DNA of 64,000 bases, taken from Diplonema japonicum. Its lineage: Eukaryota; Euglenozoa; Diplonemea; Diplonemida; Diplonemidae. Made by a program: the position numbers and the translations under genes. The stretch is from NCBI GenBank assembly GCA_964019335.1, contig OZ025685.1, positions 436,001 to 500,000 on the forward strand, given 5' to 3'. The number at the start of each line of letters is the position of its first letter. Position 1 is the stretch's first letter. Shown in pieces: positions 19,977 through 32,425 of this stretch. Under the pieces are notes generated by a model that saw only the letters and a program-made list of their open reading frames with translations, was not told the DNA's origin and ran no database searches.

Positions 19977-20468
19977 GAGCGAGACTGGAATACTTGACTT
20001 TTATCTAAGAACCATAGAACCAGCGACAGCTAATTGCGTTAATGTCCCTTTTTTACTTCAATTTTTCTTTCTCTTTTTTCATCTTTTCCTTCCTTGGCTC
20101 CAATTAAGGAGATAGGGCATATCGGGTGACGTGCTCCAGCAAGGAAGCAGGCGAAGGAAAAAATAAGAAATATTATTACTCTCTTCCTGTCAGTCATTAA
20201 AAGAAGAAATATTATTACCCTCCTCCTGTCTTTTAGGAATGCAGATACAATCAAGCAGACTTAGAAAATTAATGGGTTTTTAAAAAAAAAAGAAGAAGAT
20301 ATGAAAGAAAAGAGGAAAAAAAAAGTTGTGACTTGAAATAATTTAAAAAAACAAAAAAGATATTCTGGAAAGGAAAACCCCCTGTTATTTCTTTTCGGGT
20401 ACTTCCTTTTTTTAAAAGGATCCCAGTCCACGGTGGGCACCAAAACCAACTGCAAAAAATGGGCCGAA

Positions 20469-20501
<33 letters not shown>

Positions 20502-20559
20502 CCTTCTTTTTTTTCTTATTCTCCCTTTCTACAAGTAAAGGTAAGAATAAGATGGTTCT

Positions 20560-20610
<51 letters not shown>

Positions 20611-20840
20611 TTCTCTTTTTTTTTCTTCTTTTTTTTCACCTTCCACGAGTGCCTTAAGATCGAGAGGCTGCTGGCGAGAAGACAAAAAGCAAATTTGCTA
20701 TAGTATTGCTGATTTTTCGCCAGTGCTCCGTTCTTAAAGGGAAGAGGGGAGGGACGAAGAGGGCAACGAAATAAACGGGTTTTTGTCGAGCATGCAGTAT
20801 TGACCCGCGTACCACGGCAAAAATCGGTAAGAATAGCTAT

Positions 20841-20970
20841 TTACTGCCAACAAGTAATGACTTTACCGTTACCTCGAGGTTCCGCATTTTACCGTCGAGG
20901 GCCCGCAGGGCCCGAGATGGTAAAATGCGGAACCGAGAGGTCGGTAAAGCATTACTTGGCGGTAGGTAAG
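20841..20970. repeat. Long imperfect palindrome (~62-nt arms)
   Basis: The left arm (20841-20905) and right arm (20910-20970) are reverse complements with few mismatches. Matching blocks include AAGTAATG/CATTACTT, GGTTCCGCATTTTACC/GGTAAAATGCGGAACC and GGGCCC. The centre is only a few bases. As RNA or single-stranded DNA it would form a strong hairpin. It abuts the TIR element that starts at 20971 and shares the AGTAAT/ATTACT theme with it. Confidence 0.9.
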
Positions 20971-21574
20971 TGGTTTTATTTCACGACACTCTGAAATTAC
21001 TTCACCACGAGGGGCACAACAGGGTGACAAGGGGTACAACAAGAGAGGGGTTACAAAGGTTACAATACAAGTTGTTTTCCCTCCTTTTGTTGACTAAGAG
21101 CTGCCGCTGTCGCTGGCATTGCCACTGTCACCATCTCTAATCAGGCCTTCCCATACCTGGCGCGGCCGCTGGCTCCTTTTTTTCTGCTGCTTCGGTATTT
21201 TGAAGTCATTTGGGGAGCTTGGGTAAGCTGACTAAGTTACCCTTACCCACAGAAGAGTTACCCCCAGAAACTGGGAACAAGGCCTAGCCAAAAGTGGGCA
21301 AATTGGGAGGAAAAAGTAGGCCAACTTGGAACTGAGCCGAGGCAAAAGTTGGCCAACTGAGCTGAACCTGGGGGGAAATAGCAAACTGAGAGGAAAAAGT
21401 AGCCCCACTGGGAACCGAACCGAGGCAAAAATTGGCCTACCGAGGCATATTATTTAACGGAAACCCCCTATTACTTCACGGAAAACAGGCCATTATTTCA
21501 CCGTGAAGTAATGAGATTTAGCGTGAAGTAATGGGCCCCCCAGTGCGTGAAGTAATTTCTGAAGAGTGAAATAA
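20971..21574. mobile_element. MITE-like element with ~35-bp terminal inverted repeats
   Basis: The left end (20973-21009) and right end (21543-21574) are inverted copies: TTTTATTTCAC, then GAAATTACTTCAC, on the left match GTGAAGTAATTTC and GTGAAATAAAA on the right. The decamer ATTACTTCAC or its complement recurs at 20997, 21470, 21503, 21523 and 21547, plus a one-base variant at 21492. Inside, 21305-21361 and 21384-21444 are direct repeats of ~57 bp. No coding sequence for a transposase is present, so it would be non-autonomous. No target-site duplication could be defined because the flanks are low complexity. Confidence 0.7.
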
Positions 21575-22054
21575 AAAAAAAAAACTTGTCTTGCCATCAT
21601 TACCTCACCCCCCCCCCCTCTCCCCAAATACACCGCTCTTTTTAATGTCCAATCTTCTTCCATCGACCGATATGTATGAATTTTAATAATTTTAATAATC
21701 TTTAACGAGATTTTGCTCTATCCCCACCCCACCCCATTTCTTTTTTTTTTTGCGGACAATAAAAAACACGTAGTCGTAAAAACGAAAATCACTAGGAGGA
21801 AAGATTATACCGGAAGCCCTGAACCCGTCCGGATATTTTTTTCCTTCCGGTGATTTTCTCTTTTTTTTACAGGATTATTGTTATTCTTTTTTTTTTTTTT
21901 AAATGTTTTTTTTTTTTTTTTTTTTACTGAGTGACATGCAACAAAGGAAAGCTGGGCACCCCAAGGGTTTGTTAAATACTCTTTTTAACAGAAACAAAAA
22001 AAAAAAAAAGATTGGGTTAAGTTCAGTCCTTTGTTGCTGAGTCTCGGTGTTTCT

Positions 22055-22095
<41 letters not shown>

Positions 22096-22439
22096 CCCCG
22101 ACGTATTGAGTGCAAGTTTTTCTGGAACAGTGAAAATGGTGAGCACCCTTGCACTGAAACTTTTCTTTTTCCAAATTTTTCACTGAAAACCGTTTTGTAA
22201 AAAAAAGAAGAAAAAAAAAAACGAAGAAAGTTGGCTGCTTATTTGTGCACTCCGAACTCCACACATCGAGTGGTGAAGCCCGGTCTTATGCTCTCCACCG
22301 CACCCTGGGGCGCAATGCGTCAATATAGATGGGACAGATGGGCCGAAGTCGATGCGAGCCATATTGTTGACTTGCGCAACTTCTTTTTTTTTCTTATACA
22401 ACAATTCTTTTCAAAAGCTTTTTTTTGCTTTACTTGTTC

Positions 22440-22474
<35 letters not shown>

Positions 22475-22668
22475 ATTAATAATAAGAAGAAAAAAAAATG
22501 CAATCGATGCTTTTTTTTTTTTCTTCTTTTCTTTTCCCCCCCTCTTTAATTTTGTGTGTGCTTTTTTTTTTTTTTTTTTTTTTTTTTTTTGGTAGCCCTC
22601 CTCCCATCAAAAGTAGATGTTTTTTTGTTAAACATTCAAAACATTTACACAACAAAAATAAAAGGGAA

Positions 22669-25600
22669 ATGAAATATGAGAGGCCTTGTTCGCCAGGATT
22701 GATTCTGGACAGGACGTACCCAGATGCGAAGCACGATGTAATGCCGGTGCGAAGCCGGATGACTGAGAAATACGTGATACAAACAGAGCGAGATAAATCC
22801 TTGGTTAAGCGTTTCTTTGAAGGCACACTGTACGGAAGCGATGAGGAAAAACACAGAAAGGATCACAAGTCTGTCCTCCACGAGGTTGGCGGCCTCGCTT
22901 CAGATGCAGACCAACACACTCCTCTGTACACTCCAAAAAGTAGAATCGTGCACATGACCGATTTGGGGAGATCAGGAGTAGAACAATTATACACACGAAA
23001 CGAGGCTTCCCTAGCTGCCGCAGATGAGCTGATCGAGAAGGCATCTGGGGTGAGCAGTGCTTACCAATCAAAGCTGCAGGACAAGAAAGATGAACGGTCC
23101 AAGATTCCCGACACCGACATGGATAGCTTCGATATGTTAAACAAGCTGAACCTCATCAAAGAGGAACAACTGCATCGCAAGGCCGCACCCGAGCCTAGCA
23201 CGGTTCACCATTACAATTCCCGCCTCTCGAAGCTCAATTTAGTGCTGGACAACTCTGAATCTGAGAAGATCGTGGATACTTCTGATATGCAGTGCAGCTT
23301 CACCGATTCCAGCGGTGCTCTGCACTCCCCCGATGTGACACATGCGGTCTCCCTCGCCACTAGGAAGCGTTCTAGTTCCGCAACAAATCTTATGAAGCTC
23401 GTCGCCAACAAAAACCTTTGGAAGATCCGCACTCAAAAAGCAGTTCAGGAAGCCATCGACACCACGAAGAAAGAAATGTACAACGAGCTCAAGAGCAACG
23501 CGCACGCCGATCTCTTCACGGAGCTGGAGGAGGCCAAGGCGGCACATGAAGACACCATCGCCCAGCTTGCGGTGCAGACCAGTGTTAATCACGACTCTAA
23601 AAAGCTTCAGCTCCAGCTTCAAGAAAAAATCTCTGCCCTCCGGGAGGAGCTGTGGCCTTTGAAGGACATGAAGCGGCAGATGAAGCTGATCGATGTGAGC
23701 GAGATGCAACAAACGATAGTATTCTTCGAGAAGGAGCGGAACTACCTGTACAGCAAGATCTTCAACGTCGACACGGCGCCCAGCAAAGCGGAGATGAAGG
23801 AGAGGATACCAAGCACCGTGGACGTGACTTCACAGATACGATCCCTCGCCACGAAGGCGCAAGGCGACAAGCTTCTAAAAAAGATGACAATAGAGAACCA
23901 ACGGCTACGCGAGAAGCTCTTCTCACTCACGACACGATGCAGGTTGCTAGAGATGAACACAATGCACATGCTGGATCAGGACGCATACATTAAAAGAGAG
24001 CGGGCAAGCAGCCTGAAGCCGCCTCGAGTACAGAACAATCAGAAACGTAGAAGCATCATGGAGCTGGAGAGCAGAGCGGTGCTGACAGCCTGCGAGGAAA
24101 TTGTGCAGCGTGTGGTCGGCGCAGAAGGTTCGGAGACCGAGAAGCGATACATCAACGAAGAGTGCAGCCAGGAGGAGATGAACAACCAAGAGATGTTGAC
24201 ACGCATCCTGAGCATGACAGGGTGGGACACCGGGGGGAACGCTGAGCAAAGGTCCTGCGTGAGCAAGATTGTGAAGGAGTTTCTACACACTATTTCTAGA
24301 ATCGACCTGCAAAGGGTGAAGATGCAATCCTCGATCCTGCCACGCATCGTGGACTTCAGCGGCGCACGGCAAGTAGTGCTCGACATCTTCAGTGCATCAC
24401 CGCACCTTGTAAACTGCGAAATGTCAGAGCTGATGCGAATCGTAACGGGCCCCTTGAAGACACTACTGGGGTGCATTCCGCAAGGGAGAGAGCTGCAGGT
24501 TCCGAAGAAAATGCAGAAATGGAACACCAGATCAGTCACGGGGTATGAGTTCCGGGAAATACCTGAAACGGAGCTGGTGAAGCTGAACAAGGTCAGGAGC
24601 ACAGTGCTGTCTTTCTTAGACATGAATCTAACAGAAGATTCGTACCCGCATGTCATGGATGCATTGGCGGACTGGGTACGCGTTGTGTCGGAAGACCAAG
24701 CCCTCAGGAAGCATCGTGGGGCCGTCATCCTTGACGCGAATAACGAAGAGATCGGACGCACGGCCACGGTGCCTGCAAAGGCACTCAACGTGGTCTACAG
24801 CAACGCGATGGTACCAATGGCCTACATCGTCGCGGGGAAGCTGTACCACATGAACGGCGAGGCCGCTGATGCAAAAGACACGCAGCACATTGCAAAGGGC
24901 GCACATGATTCTTACGGGAAGAAAGTCAACATTTCCGTGAGTCCTACCAACGACAGCACCACGGAGGGTGGCGGCACAGTGATTTGGGAAGCTGACGAGG
25001 AAGACAGCGACACGGATGATGTGACAAACATTGCGAAGTCTTTGCTGGAAGATGAGGATGAGGACGACATCAGCGAGAGCGGCAGTGATGACGAAGAAGG
25101 CGAAAATTCAAACACCGACAATGAAGACAGCCATGTCAACAGGGAGAACGGCGGTCAGTCTAGCAGGCACTCGACGCAAGAACTTACCACAGCCCCTAGA
25201 ACCCGAAATAGCTCCGCAGTCTCTGAACAGAGCGGGTGCGACAAGCGAACAACCAGTAGAGAAAGTACAACGGTGTTGAAAGAAAATGCCGACCCTGATG
25301 TAGTGTTGCCGTCTAAAGAATTGCTGAGTGAGCTGAAGGCTAAAAAGAAACAGTTGAAACAAGCAAGGAAGGCACTGGCCCCGAGCAACGGAAAGAAGTT
25401 CTGGAAGCGTGCGTGGGAGCTGACGAGGGAGGAGTACGCGATATCGACGGCAACCATCGAGCAGCACGCGTTGTCGCTGCACCACTGCCTGTTTTTCCTG
25501 TTTAAGTCGCTGAAGCTCACATTCGATGTCCCTGACTCGCTGATAAAATCTGTAGCAAGCACAGTTGCAGCAACCACTAAGAAAAAGGTCGGAAAGGGGA

Positions 25601-28027
25601 AGTGTGCAAAACTCTTCGCGTTGTTCGACAGAGACGCCAACATGGCGAAGGTCTTCACAAGCCTCTTCTCTAAGAACCTGGTCACAAACAAGGCAATTAA
25701 GCAAGCACAGGCGAACATCGTGACACAGCAGGTGATGGAGAACAAACAAGCACCAACGCAGCGTGGCAAAAAACCAATAAAGCAGGAAGCAGACAGCCAT
25801 GCGGCAAAGGTTGTGTCCGTCACCCATGCCTTAAGCGCAGTCAAGCGCTTCTTTGAGAATAAAGCACACTACGAAGCGGCGGAGATTATGGACAGCATCA
25901 CAACTACACCGGAGTTCCTGACTGCCGTCTCACAGGGGGAAGTCCCTACTATCAGTGACGCTGAAAAGCAAACCATTACCGAGACACCCCGCACTCATGC
26001 CTCGAAGCGGAGGAAGTCTAGTGTGGAAAATATGCTGCCACTCGTACTGACATTGTATGACACCATCCTGAACTTGTTCATAGTGGTGCGACAGGTATCG
26101 TCCTTTCTACCACTCGTTACACCAAACAGAATGTATCTGCAAAGCCCGCTGTAGACGAGAGAAAAATCACATCTGTACTAGACTCCGAGGTATGACGTGC
26201 TCCAAGCCTCGCTCCACCCAAACCACTCCACAGTTGCCGAAGACGACGTCGAAGGCTGCACTAGAACACGTTGTGTATATCGCGAGAGCGTTCATGGAAT
26301 ACCTGCAAAGGGAAACGTGTTGTGGGACTGAGAAGCTACGGAGAATACTGCTCTGTGCCGTGTCCAGAGTAAGGGGAAGAGCGGAAGGGCGGGCTGAGAA
26401 GAACATTAAGTTGGCGGCGAACCAGTTCCGAAAGGACAAGCAAAGACCCATGCAGTTGGAAGCGGAGACCAAAAAGCGGGGCCCTGTCAGTCCTTTGAGG
26501 AAAAAGGATGCGAAGTCGCCAACGACAAGAGGGTCTTCAAAGGCAACAACTCCCAAGCCGGGATCCCGAGATGTCGCCCCCGCTCTCCAGCCACCCACCC
26601 CTCATAAAGAAAAGAAGACAAGTCGTTCTGTGGTGCCCCTTGACCCGAAAGCACTGTCTTCGACTGCCGATACTGGGAAGGAGAGCTTCGGTTACAAAAC
26701 GCCAAGTCAGCTTTTAGACGTTAATAGGGGAGCTCAGGAGACGATCTTGCAGACTGCCCAACCGCAAGCAGAGACGGTGTCGAGTCGTGAAGAAGCGCGG
26801 CAGCACCCAGTCTCGCCAGAGGCTGTATCAGGTTTAGAGTCAACACCAATGTCAGTAGCTAAGCCCACCACATTCGAAACTGTAAAGAGACAAGGGGCCT
26901 CGTCCGGTATTTCAGAGTCAAACTCCACTCAAAAGATTTTGCCACACCCTGGAGGAGCACAGGAAGCAGTGCCGGTATTTTCGGTTGGATCTATACCCGA
27001 GCCGATTGGGATAGATGTGCAGTTGGTGTCTTCGGAGAAATCGTCACCAGCGACGCGAACCCAAACACCGCAGCCTGCAACAGAGACGCAATCCCAACCT
27101 GCATCTCAATCTACATCACTGTCGCAGCCTGAAGAACAATTTAAATCGCAACGCCAGCCTACTTCACGGGCCCAATCTGCATCACAACCACAACCTGAAT
27201 CACAACCCCAACCTGCATCACTACAACTTGAATCACTACCACAACTTGAATCGCAACCACAACCTGAATCACTACCCCAACCTGCATCAGAACCCCAACC
27301 TGCATCAGAACCCCAACCTGCATCACAACCCCAACTTGAATCACTACCACAACCTGAATCACAACCCCAACCTGCATCACTACCCCAACCTGTATCACTA
27401 CCCCAACCTGTATCTCAACCTACGCAGCCTGAAATACAGTTTATACCGCAATCCCAACCTGAATCACACGTAGCGGTCTCTCAGCCCACGTCTCCATTCC
27501 AGTCGCAACCTTCGTCACCACTCGCCCAAACCTCGCAACCCGCACCGCTAGCTCAAACTTCACAGCCCCCACACACTGCCTTGAAGACAACGTTCTTATC
27601 ATCGGCATCGCCCCAACGAAGCAGCGGTCTCAATGCGCAGGACAGAGAAGCTGCACAGCCTACGAAGACGCTGCAGTCGACTATCTCGCTGCATCGAATG
27701 TGGCCCTCTGGAAGCACCAAGACGCAGCTAGAGAGGCCTGTACTTCAGTCGGGGGGCATACAAGGAGAGCAAGCAGGAGCCATAGTAAGTAAGGGCAGCA
27801 AGCTGCCTGAAATTAGAAACCCGCCCACACAGCCAAGGGTTGAGGAAGATGCAACGCTCATGCGAATTGGGGGCACAAACAAGAAGCTCGCAACTAAGAA
27901 ATCGCTAAGTCGTCTGCCATCTATAAAAAGGCAAATACAATCAACTGAGGACATCTCGGGGCTGTCCATTGGCAACAGCAGCACATTGGGACCTGTCACC
28001 GTGTCCAAGAAGAGTGCGATGCGATGA
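22669..28027 (+). CDS. Large coiled-coil protein with acidic and Gln/Pro-repeat regions, three exons
   Basis: Exons 22669-26094, 26130-26189 and 26234-28027 give 1759 residues. Introns are 35 nt (GTATCG...ACAG) and 44 nt (GTATGA...ACAG), both phase 0; the middle exon is only 60 nt, and splicing joins two frames that otherwise end in stops. Start at 22669 follows a poly-Phe-encoding stretch that I exclude. Visible parts: coiled coil (~280-450), a helical region (~490-760), an acidic segment (~775-830), Lys-rich helices (~900-950), then a Ser/Pro/Gln-rich tail with hexapeptide repeats (27180-27430). No known catalytic domain. It looks like a structural or scaffold protein; function unknown. Confidence 0.8.
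27180..27430 (+). repeat. 18-bp tandem repeat coding PQPxSx hexapeptides
   Basis: About a dozen degenerate units of the type CCCCAACCTGCATCAGAA, in frame inside the coiled-coil protein gene, encoding PQPASE, PQPESQ and similar units. The tract is probably disordered and length-variable. Confidence 0.85.
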
Positions 28028-28090
28028 ACACCGCTCACCGCTCCTTTCAATTCCTGGGTTTCCACCCGGCTTTCTTTCTTTTTTTTTTAA

Positions 28091-28129
28091 GGTGATCCTG
28101 TCACATCTGCAGGTTCCCTTCAAAGACAT
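28091..28129. repeat. 40-bp motif resembling antisense of the SSU rRNA 3' end, copy 2
   Basis: GTGATCCTGTCACAT, then CTGCAGGTTCCCTTCAA; see the copy at 17691. It lies between the coiled-coil gene and the PIPK-like gene, with T runs on both sides. Confidence 0.6.
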
Positions 28130-28285
28130 CTTTTTTTGTCTTTTTGCTCGTTTTGGCGTGTTGTATCTCCTCTATCCGCTCTCTGTTGTTTTTGCCTTTT
28201 GCGCTTTTTTTTTTTTTTTTTTTTTTTCCTTTTTTTTTTTTTTGTGACTTTTACAGATTTAACACCCATCAGGCCTGATGCGACA

Positions 28286-31200
28286 ATGAGCAGCGTCACG
28301 GTATCGAGAAGCCGGGCCGTGCGAGATGGCGCTAAGAAGGTAGCGAAACAGCATATGCTCAATGAAATGGTCTTCATCGAGGCACATGGTTGCGCATTGA
28401 CCGTAAAAGACGAAGACGACGAAGGCATGCTTTACCTGTTCAAGGAGCACATTGTCTATGCAAGTACAGAGTGGAAAAGCAGCTTCCTTCTTTATCCTGT
28501 GGAACAGGTGCAGGTAGAAAGCGCAACGCACGAAGGAATCCTCATGCAAGTAAAGGAGTCCGATAACACTCCTAGGTATTTGCGCTTCTCCGATATGGAC
28601 AGACCCGACGAAGTCGGACGGGTCATCCACTTCTTGAAATGTTGGAAAGAGAAGAACATCGATGGGAAGCTCGAACAAGCCTTGCAAAAAGTGCCCCTTG
28701 GTGGGGTATACGCCCGGTCGCTTATGCGATACCCGCAACACCACCACGATCTGTGGAATCTCTTTAATATGCACACCATCTTGCACCCTCCTGAAGACAG
28801 ACCTGTGCCTATCCCTGACCTGCCGGGCGACTGTTCGTTGGACAACAGCAACTTCGAAGCTGTGCTGGGGCATCACATGTGTTGGGGGCTTGACATACAT
28901 AAGATGGAACCCAAGGGGTTCATTACAGGGAAGTACGATGAGGGCCTTATCAAATCGATGGAGGGGGAGTTCATGCTGTACCTCACCACCACGTCGCTTT
29001 GCATACACGGAGAGCACAAACCCCTCCCGCTGCAGATTGCGTACAAAGGAATCCTCTCCGTGGTGGAGTACGCTGTGAAGGATGAGGAGGGCGCGTTGAT
29101 CCCCGCGATGCGCCTCAGCTACGTGTCGGACGACGAGATCTCCAACACATTCATTTTGTACCACTTCGAAACGGAGAGGGCGTTCGAGCTGTGCCTGCAC
29201 GAGACAACCCTGTCGTGGGCGCAGGAGCACAACAGAAACTACAACGTAGGCGAAGTATTCCCTGTGCTGGACAACGTTGACCTCATGTCCATTACGATGC
29301 ACTTCAGGCAACTAGACAAAGCGGGGTACGGAATCATCCCGAAGGAAGACTTCTGCAACTCACTAGTGACGCTTGACGGGAATCAGGACTTCGCAGATAT
29401 CATCTTCGAGATGTTCGACCAGACGGAATTGGACAGAGTGCAGTTCTCGAAGTATCTTGTTACGATGCGGACACTCTTGTCGGGGTCGGTGGAGGACAAG
29501 CTGGACTTGATCTTCGCGATGTTTGACTACCAAAGGCAAGGGTGGTTCGAGAGGAAAGAACTGCTGTGGATTTTGTCAGTGATGTCCCAGCCCCTCGATC
29601 CAGAGGTCCGCGAAGGCTACACTTTCAGGGACTTCACAAGGTGGCTGTTCGAGGTGATGGACAAAAACCGTGACGGGTTTATATCACATCAGGAATTCAT
29701 ACAAGCACTGCGAACAGATGAGGTGGTTCAGCGTGCCTTCCGCACGATGCACCTGTCCCCTCAGGTGCACCATCAGACAACAAACAGGCGAAGAGTCAGC
29801 AACCGGTACATATTTATGGGGCACCCCCACTGGAACCTCACGTGCTGCCTTCAACGCGGCATCGAGCTGTCGACAGCAAAGCTGAAGTTCGTTCGTGAAG
29901 AGGAAGATATCGACCCCTTCGATGAAATCATTCGCTATGATGTGGAGAGCCAGTCGCTCTACACCGAGCCCGATATCGAGTGGGGTTCCAATGCGCAGGT
30001 CCCTGAATGGGCCACCGACTTCGTGTTGGGGACCAAGGTAAAGCTCAAGGGAATCAGCAACCCGATGTACAACCATAGAACTGGCATTGTTACTGGTCTG
30101 GACTTGGAGATCGAGAGTGTCATAGTGTACCTCCCCGATCACGGCGCTCCTGTCAAAGTTGGTCCGCAGGAGCTGCAAATCCTTCGTCCTGCTGTCAAGA
30201 AGCCCGTCGTTATCCATGTGTCTCCCGGGTCAGAAATCGGTTTGTCTTTCCAGAAGCGTGAGGACGGCTTGGTACTCATCTCAGGCGTCACCCCTAATAG
30301 CAGGGCCCACCACGCAGGCATGCAAGCTGGCCACATCGTGGAAAGCATCAACCACTACAGAATGCCCAATGTCAAGGCTGTTGAGAACTTCTTGTACACA
30401 TGGCGACGCAGCGGTTCCAACCAGATTTATTTCTCGGTTGTGATCCCCGATGCAACCACGGAGGAAGAGTTCCTGCCCGGGTCGCGTGTGCAGCTGATAG
30501 GCCTGCAGAACCAAGCGTCGTACAACGGGAAGTGTGGTGTGGTGGTCTCGAAAGAGGGCGAGACGATCCAGATCCTCCTCGACGACATCGACATCCCCAA
30601 CGAGGTTCAGGCATCGAATCTTATCCCTTTGACGAACATTGTGAGGAAGAAGGTGAAACTGAATGTGCCGCCTGGGCAAGACTTTGGATTCAACTACGAC
30701 AGCAATGGGAGTGGTGCTGTGTATGTGAAGGGTGTAGTGCCGAAAGGCGCGGCAGACCGCGCTGGTCTGCCCGTCAGGTCGATCGTCACTGCTGTAGATG
30801 GCATTGCGACTCCCAGCGCTCTCATGCTGACACGAGCGATCGAAGAGTGGACAGCGTCAGGGTCAACAACCGCTGTACTGGACACACAGCAGCCGGGTGC
30901 CAAGCTGAACCAGACTATCGCAAAGACCACTCCAACAGGCTCTTCGTCACGCGTAGTCGTCTCCGACCACTGCCCACGTGTGTTCTCTAGCATCAGGGCG
31001 ATCCTTGGTATCACTGAGGAGGACTATCTTCACTCTGTCGGCCTTACCACGATCAAGGCAGGCCTCTTTACCGCGCATTTTAGAGGTTTGTGGGAGATGA
31101 AGCCCGGTGCCCTGTGGTTCGCGACACACGACGAGCAGTTCTACATCACAGGCCTCTCCTTGGAAGATCTGGAAAACTTCAGAATGATGCTCCCGCAGTA

Positions 31201-32425
31201 CCACGACCACTTGAAGAGAAACCCAGAGACGTTCTTGAGCAGGTACGTGGGGCTGCACTCGATGACCTGGAATGGGCAGGAGGTGTACTTCAGCGTCATG
31301 CAGAACGCGTTTCACTCCCCGCAGCAAGACGTGCACCAGATGGTGAGCGTGAGCCCTGCGAACTACCATGAATGGAATAAGTCGATCGGTGTTTCAGACA
31401 CCGTGAAGCAGACAATCATGACGCAGCTTCTGAATGACATGGAGATGCTTCGCGACAATGGCATCTGCAACTACGTGCTTGTGGTAGGTGTACATAGCGT
31501 GACGCACGATGACACGAAAAGTGCGGAACACAGGCTGCGCGACGCTGAGGAGCATGTGGTGGGGAACCCGTCATGGACGCAGGGGAAGGTCCTCGAGTCG
31601 TATCAAATCACAAGAAAGCTAGCACCAACGTTCTCGAGAAGCCACTTCGTACCGCTCCCGACGATTGACGAACGCAGCAGCACGCAAAAACACAAGTACA
31701 GACAACGCAGCAGATTCAACTCCGAGGCGGTGAAAAAAGAAGAGCAACAACGACGGAAAACACCATCGGTTGTGTCGCCGAGGAGGGAAGTCTCCCCTGA
31801 GGCGAACCCGGAAGGGTGGACCTGTTCATTCTGCGGGACGCAAAACGCATGGAAATGCACGCCAGGACACTCGCGAAAACCTCTGGTGCTGGATATCAAA
31901 ACAACCCCGGGCTGCTCAGGGTGCTACAGAAACTACTCAGAGGCCGTGCTACAACCAGGGGACATCATGCCAGTAGGAGTAATGCCAGACCAAGGCGACC
32001 ATGTTGAAAAACTCTATATCAGGGGATCTGTGAAGGCGGCAATCCAACCAGAGGCAGCGTACATTGATACAGATGACGAGAGCACAGAGGCTTCTGAAGA
32101 TGCTCCTGAGCCGACGGAGCCGGACGTGAATAGCGTAGCACGGAGGAGAAAGAGGTTACCGTTACAAGTGGTATGCGCAAGAAAGAAAAATGCATTACTC
32201 ATATAACAGAAGAACAGTATCAACCGGGAGGCCTTCCAGCAGAAGAATGGTGGTTTCCCTGGTGCCACAGTGCACAAAAACGGTATTCTCAGCATCGTCG
32301 CTGACACCAAGTCCAACCTCTACTACTTCGGACTTGTTGACATCTTGAAGACGGGCCCCAGACCTGACGACGAAGAGCGGTATGCGCTGTCGTTCAGGGA
32401 TATGCTGGACAAGATATTTTCGTAA
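28286..32425 (+). CDS. Multidomain PIP-kinase-like protein, predicted pseudokinase (GRAM, EF-hand, PDZ, PIPK)
   Basis: Exons 28286-32170 and 32210-32425 (intron 39 nt, GTATGC...ACAG) give 1366 residues. A pyrimidine tract ending TTACAG lies just upstream of the ATG. Order: two PH/GRAM-like regions (~20-120, ~215-330); EF-hands (~332-500), the last canonical (DKNRDGFISHQE, ~457-468); two PDZ domains (~638-722, ~790-868), each after a YNG-type SH3-like motif; a PIPK fold (~901-1366) ending in YYFGLVDIL on exon 2. A zinc-ribbon-like CSFC...CSGC insert lies at ~1178-1215. The ATP-binding Lys of PIPKs is Thr955, the DLKGS motif is replaced by SVSPA (1021-1025), and MDYSLL is CNYVLV. It is therefore probably a non-catalytic, Ca2+-responsive scaffold at membranes. 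Confidence 0.82.

Larger units (their letters stand above)
19958..22668. other. 2.7-kb gene-free region with palindrome and TIR element
   Basis: It contains long T runs (20470-20501, 20561-20609, 22057-22095), a 130-bp imperfect palindrome (20841-20970) and an element with terminal inverted repeats (20971-21574), each listed separately. Nothing protein-coding was recognised; short frames are poly-Phe or poly-Lys. The A-rich stretch before 22669 leads into the next gene. Confidence 0.65.

Noticed and set aside
26155..28027. The ORF starting ATG 26192 as a separate 611-codon gene
   Set aside because: Two GTAT...ACAG introns join it in frame to the upstream coiled-coil gene, and the putative ATG lies inside the second intron.
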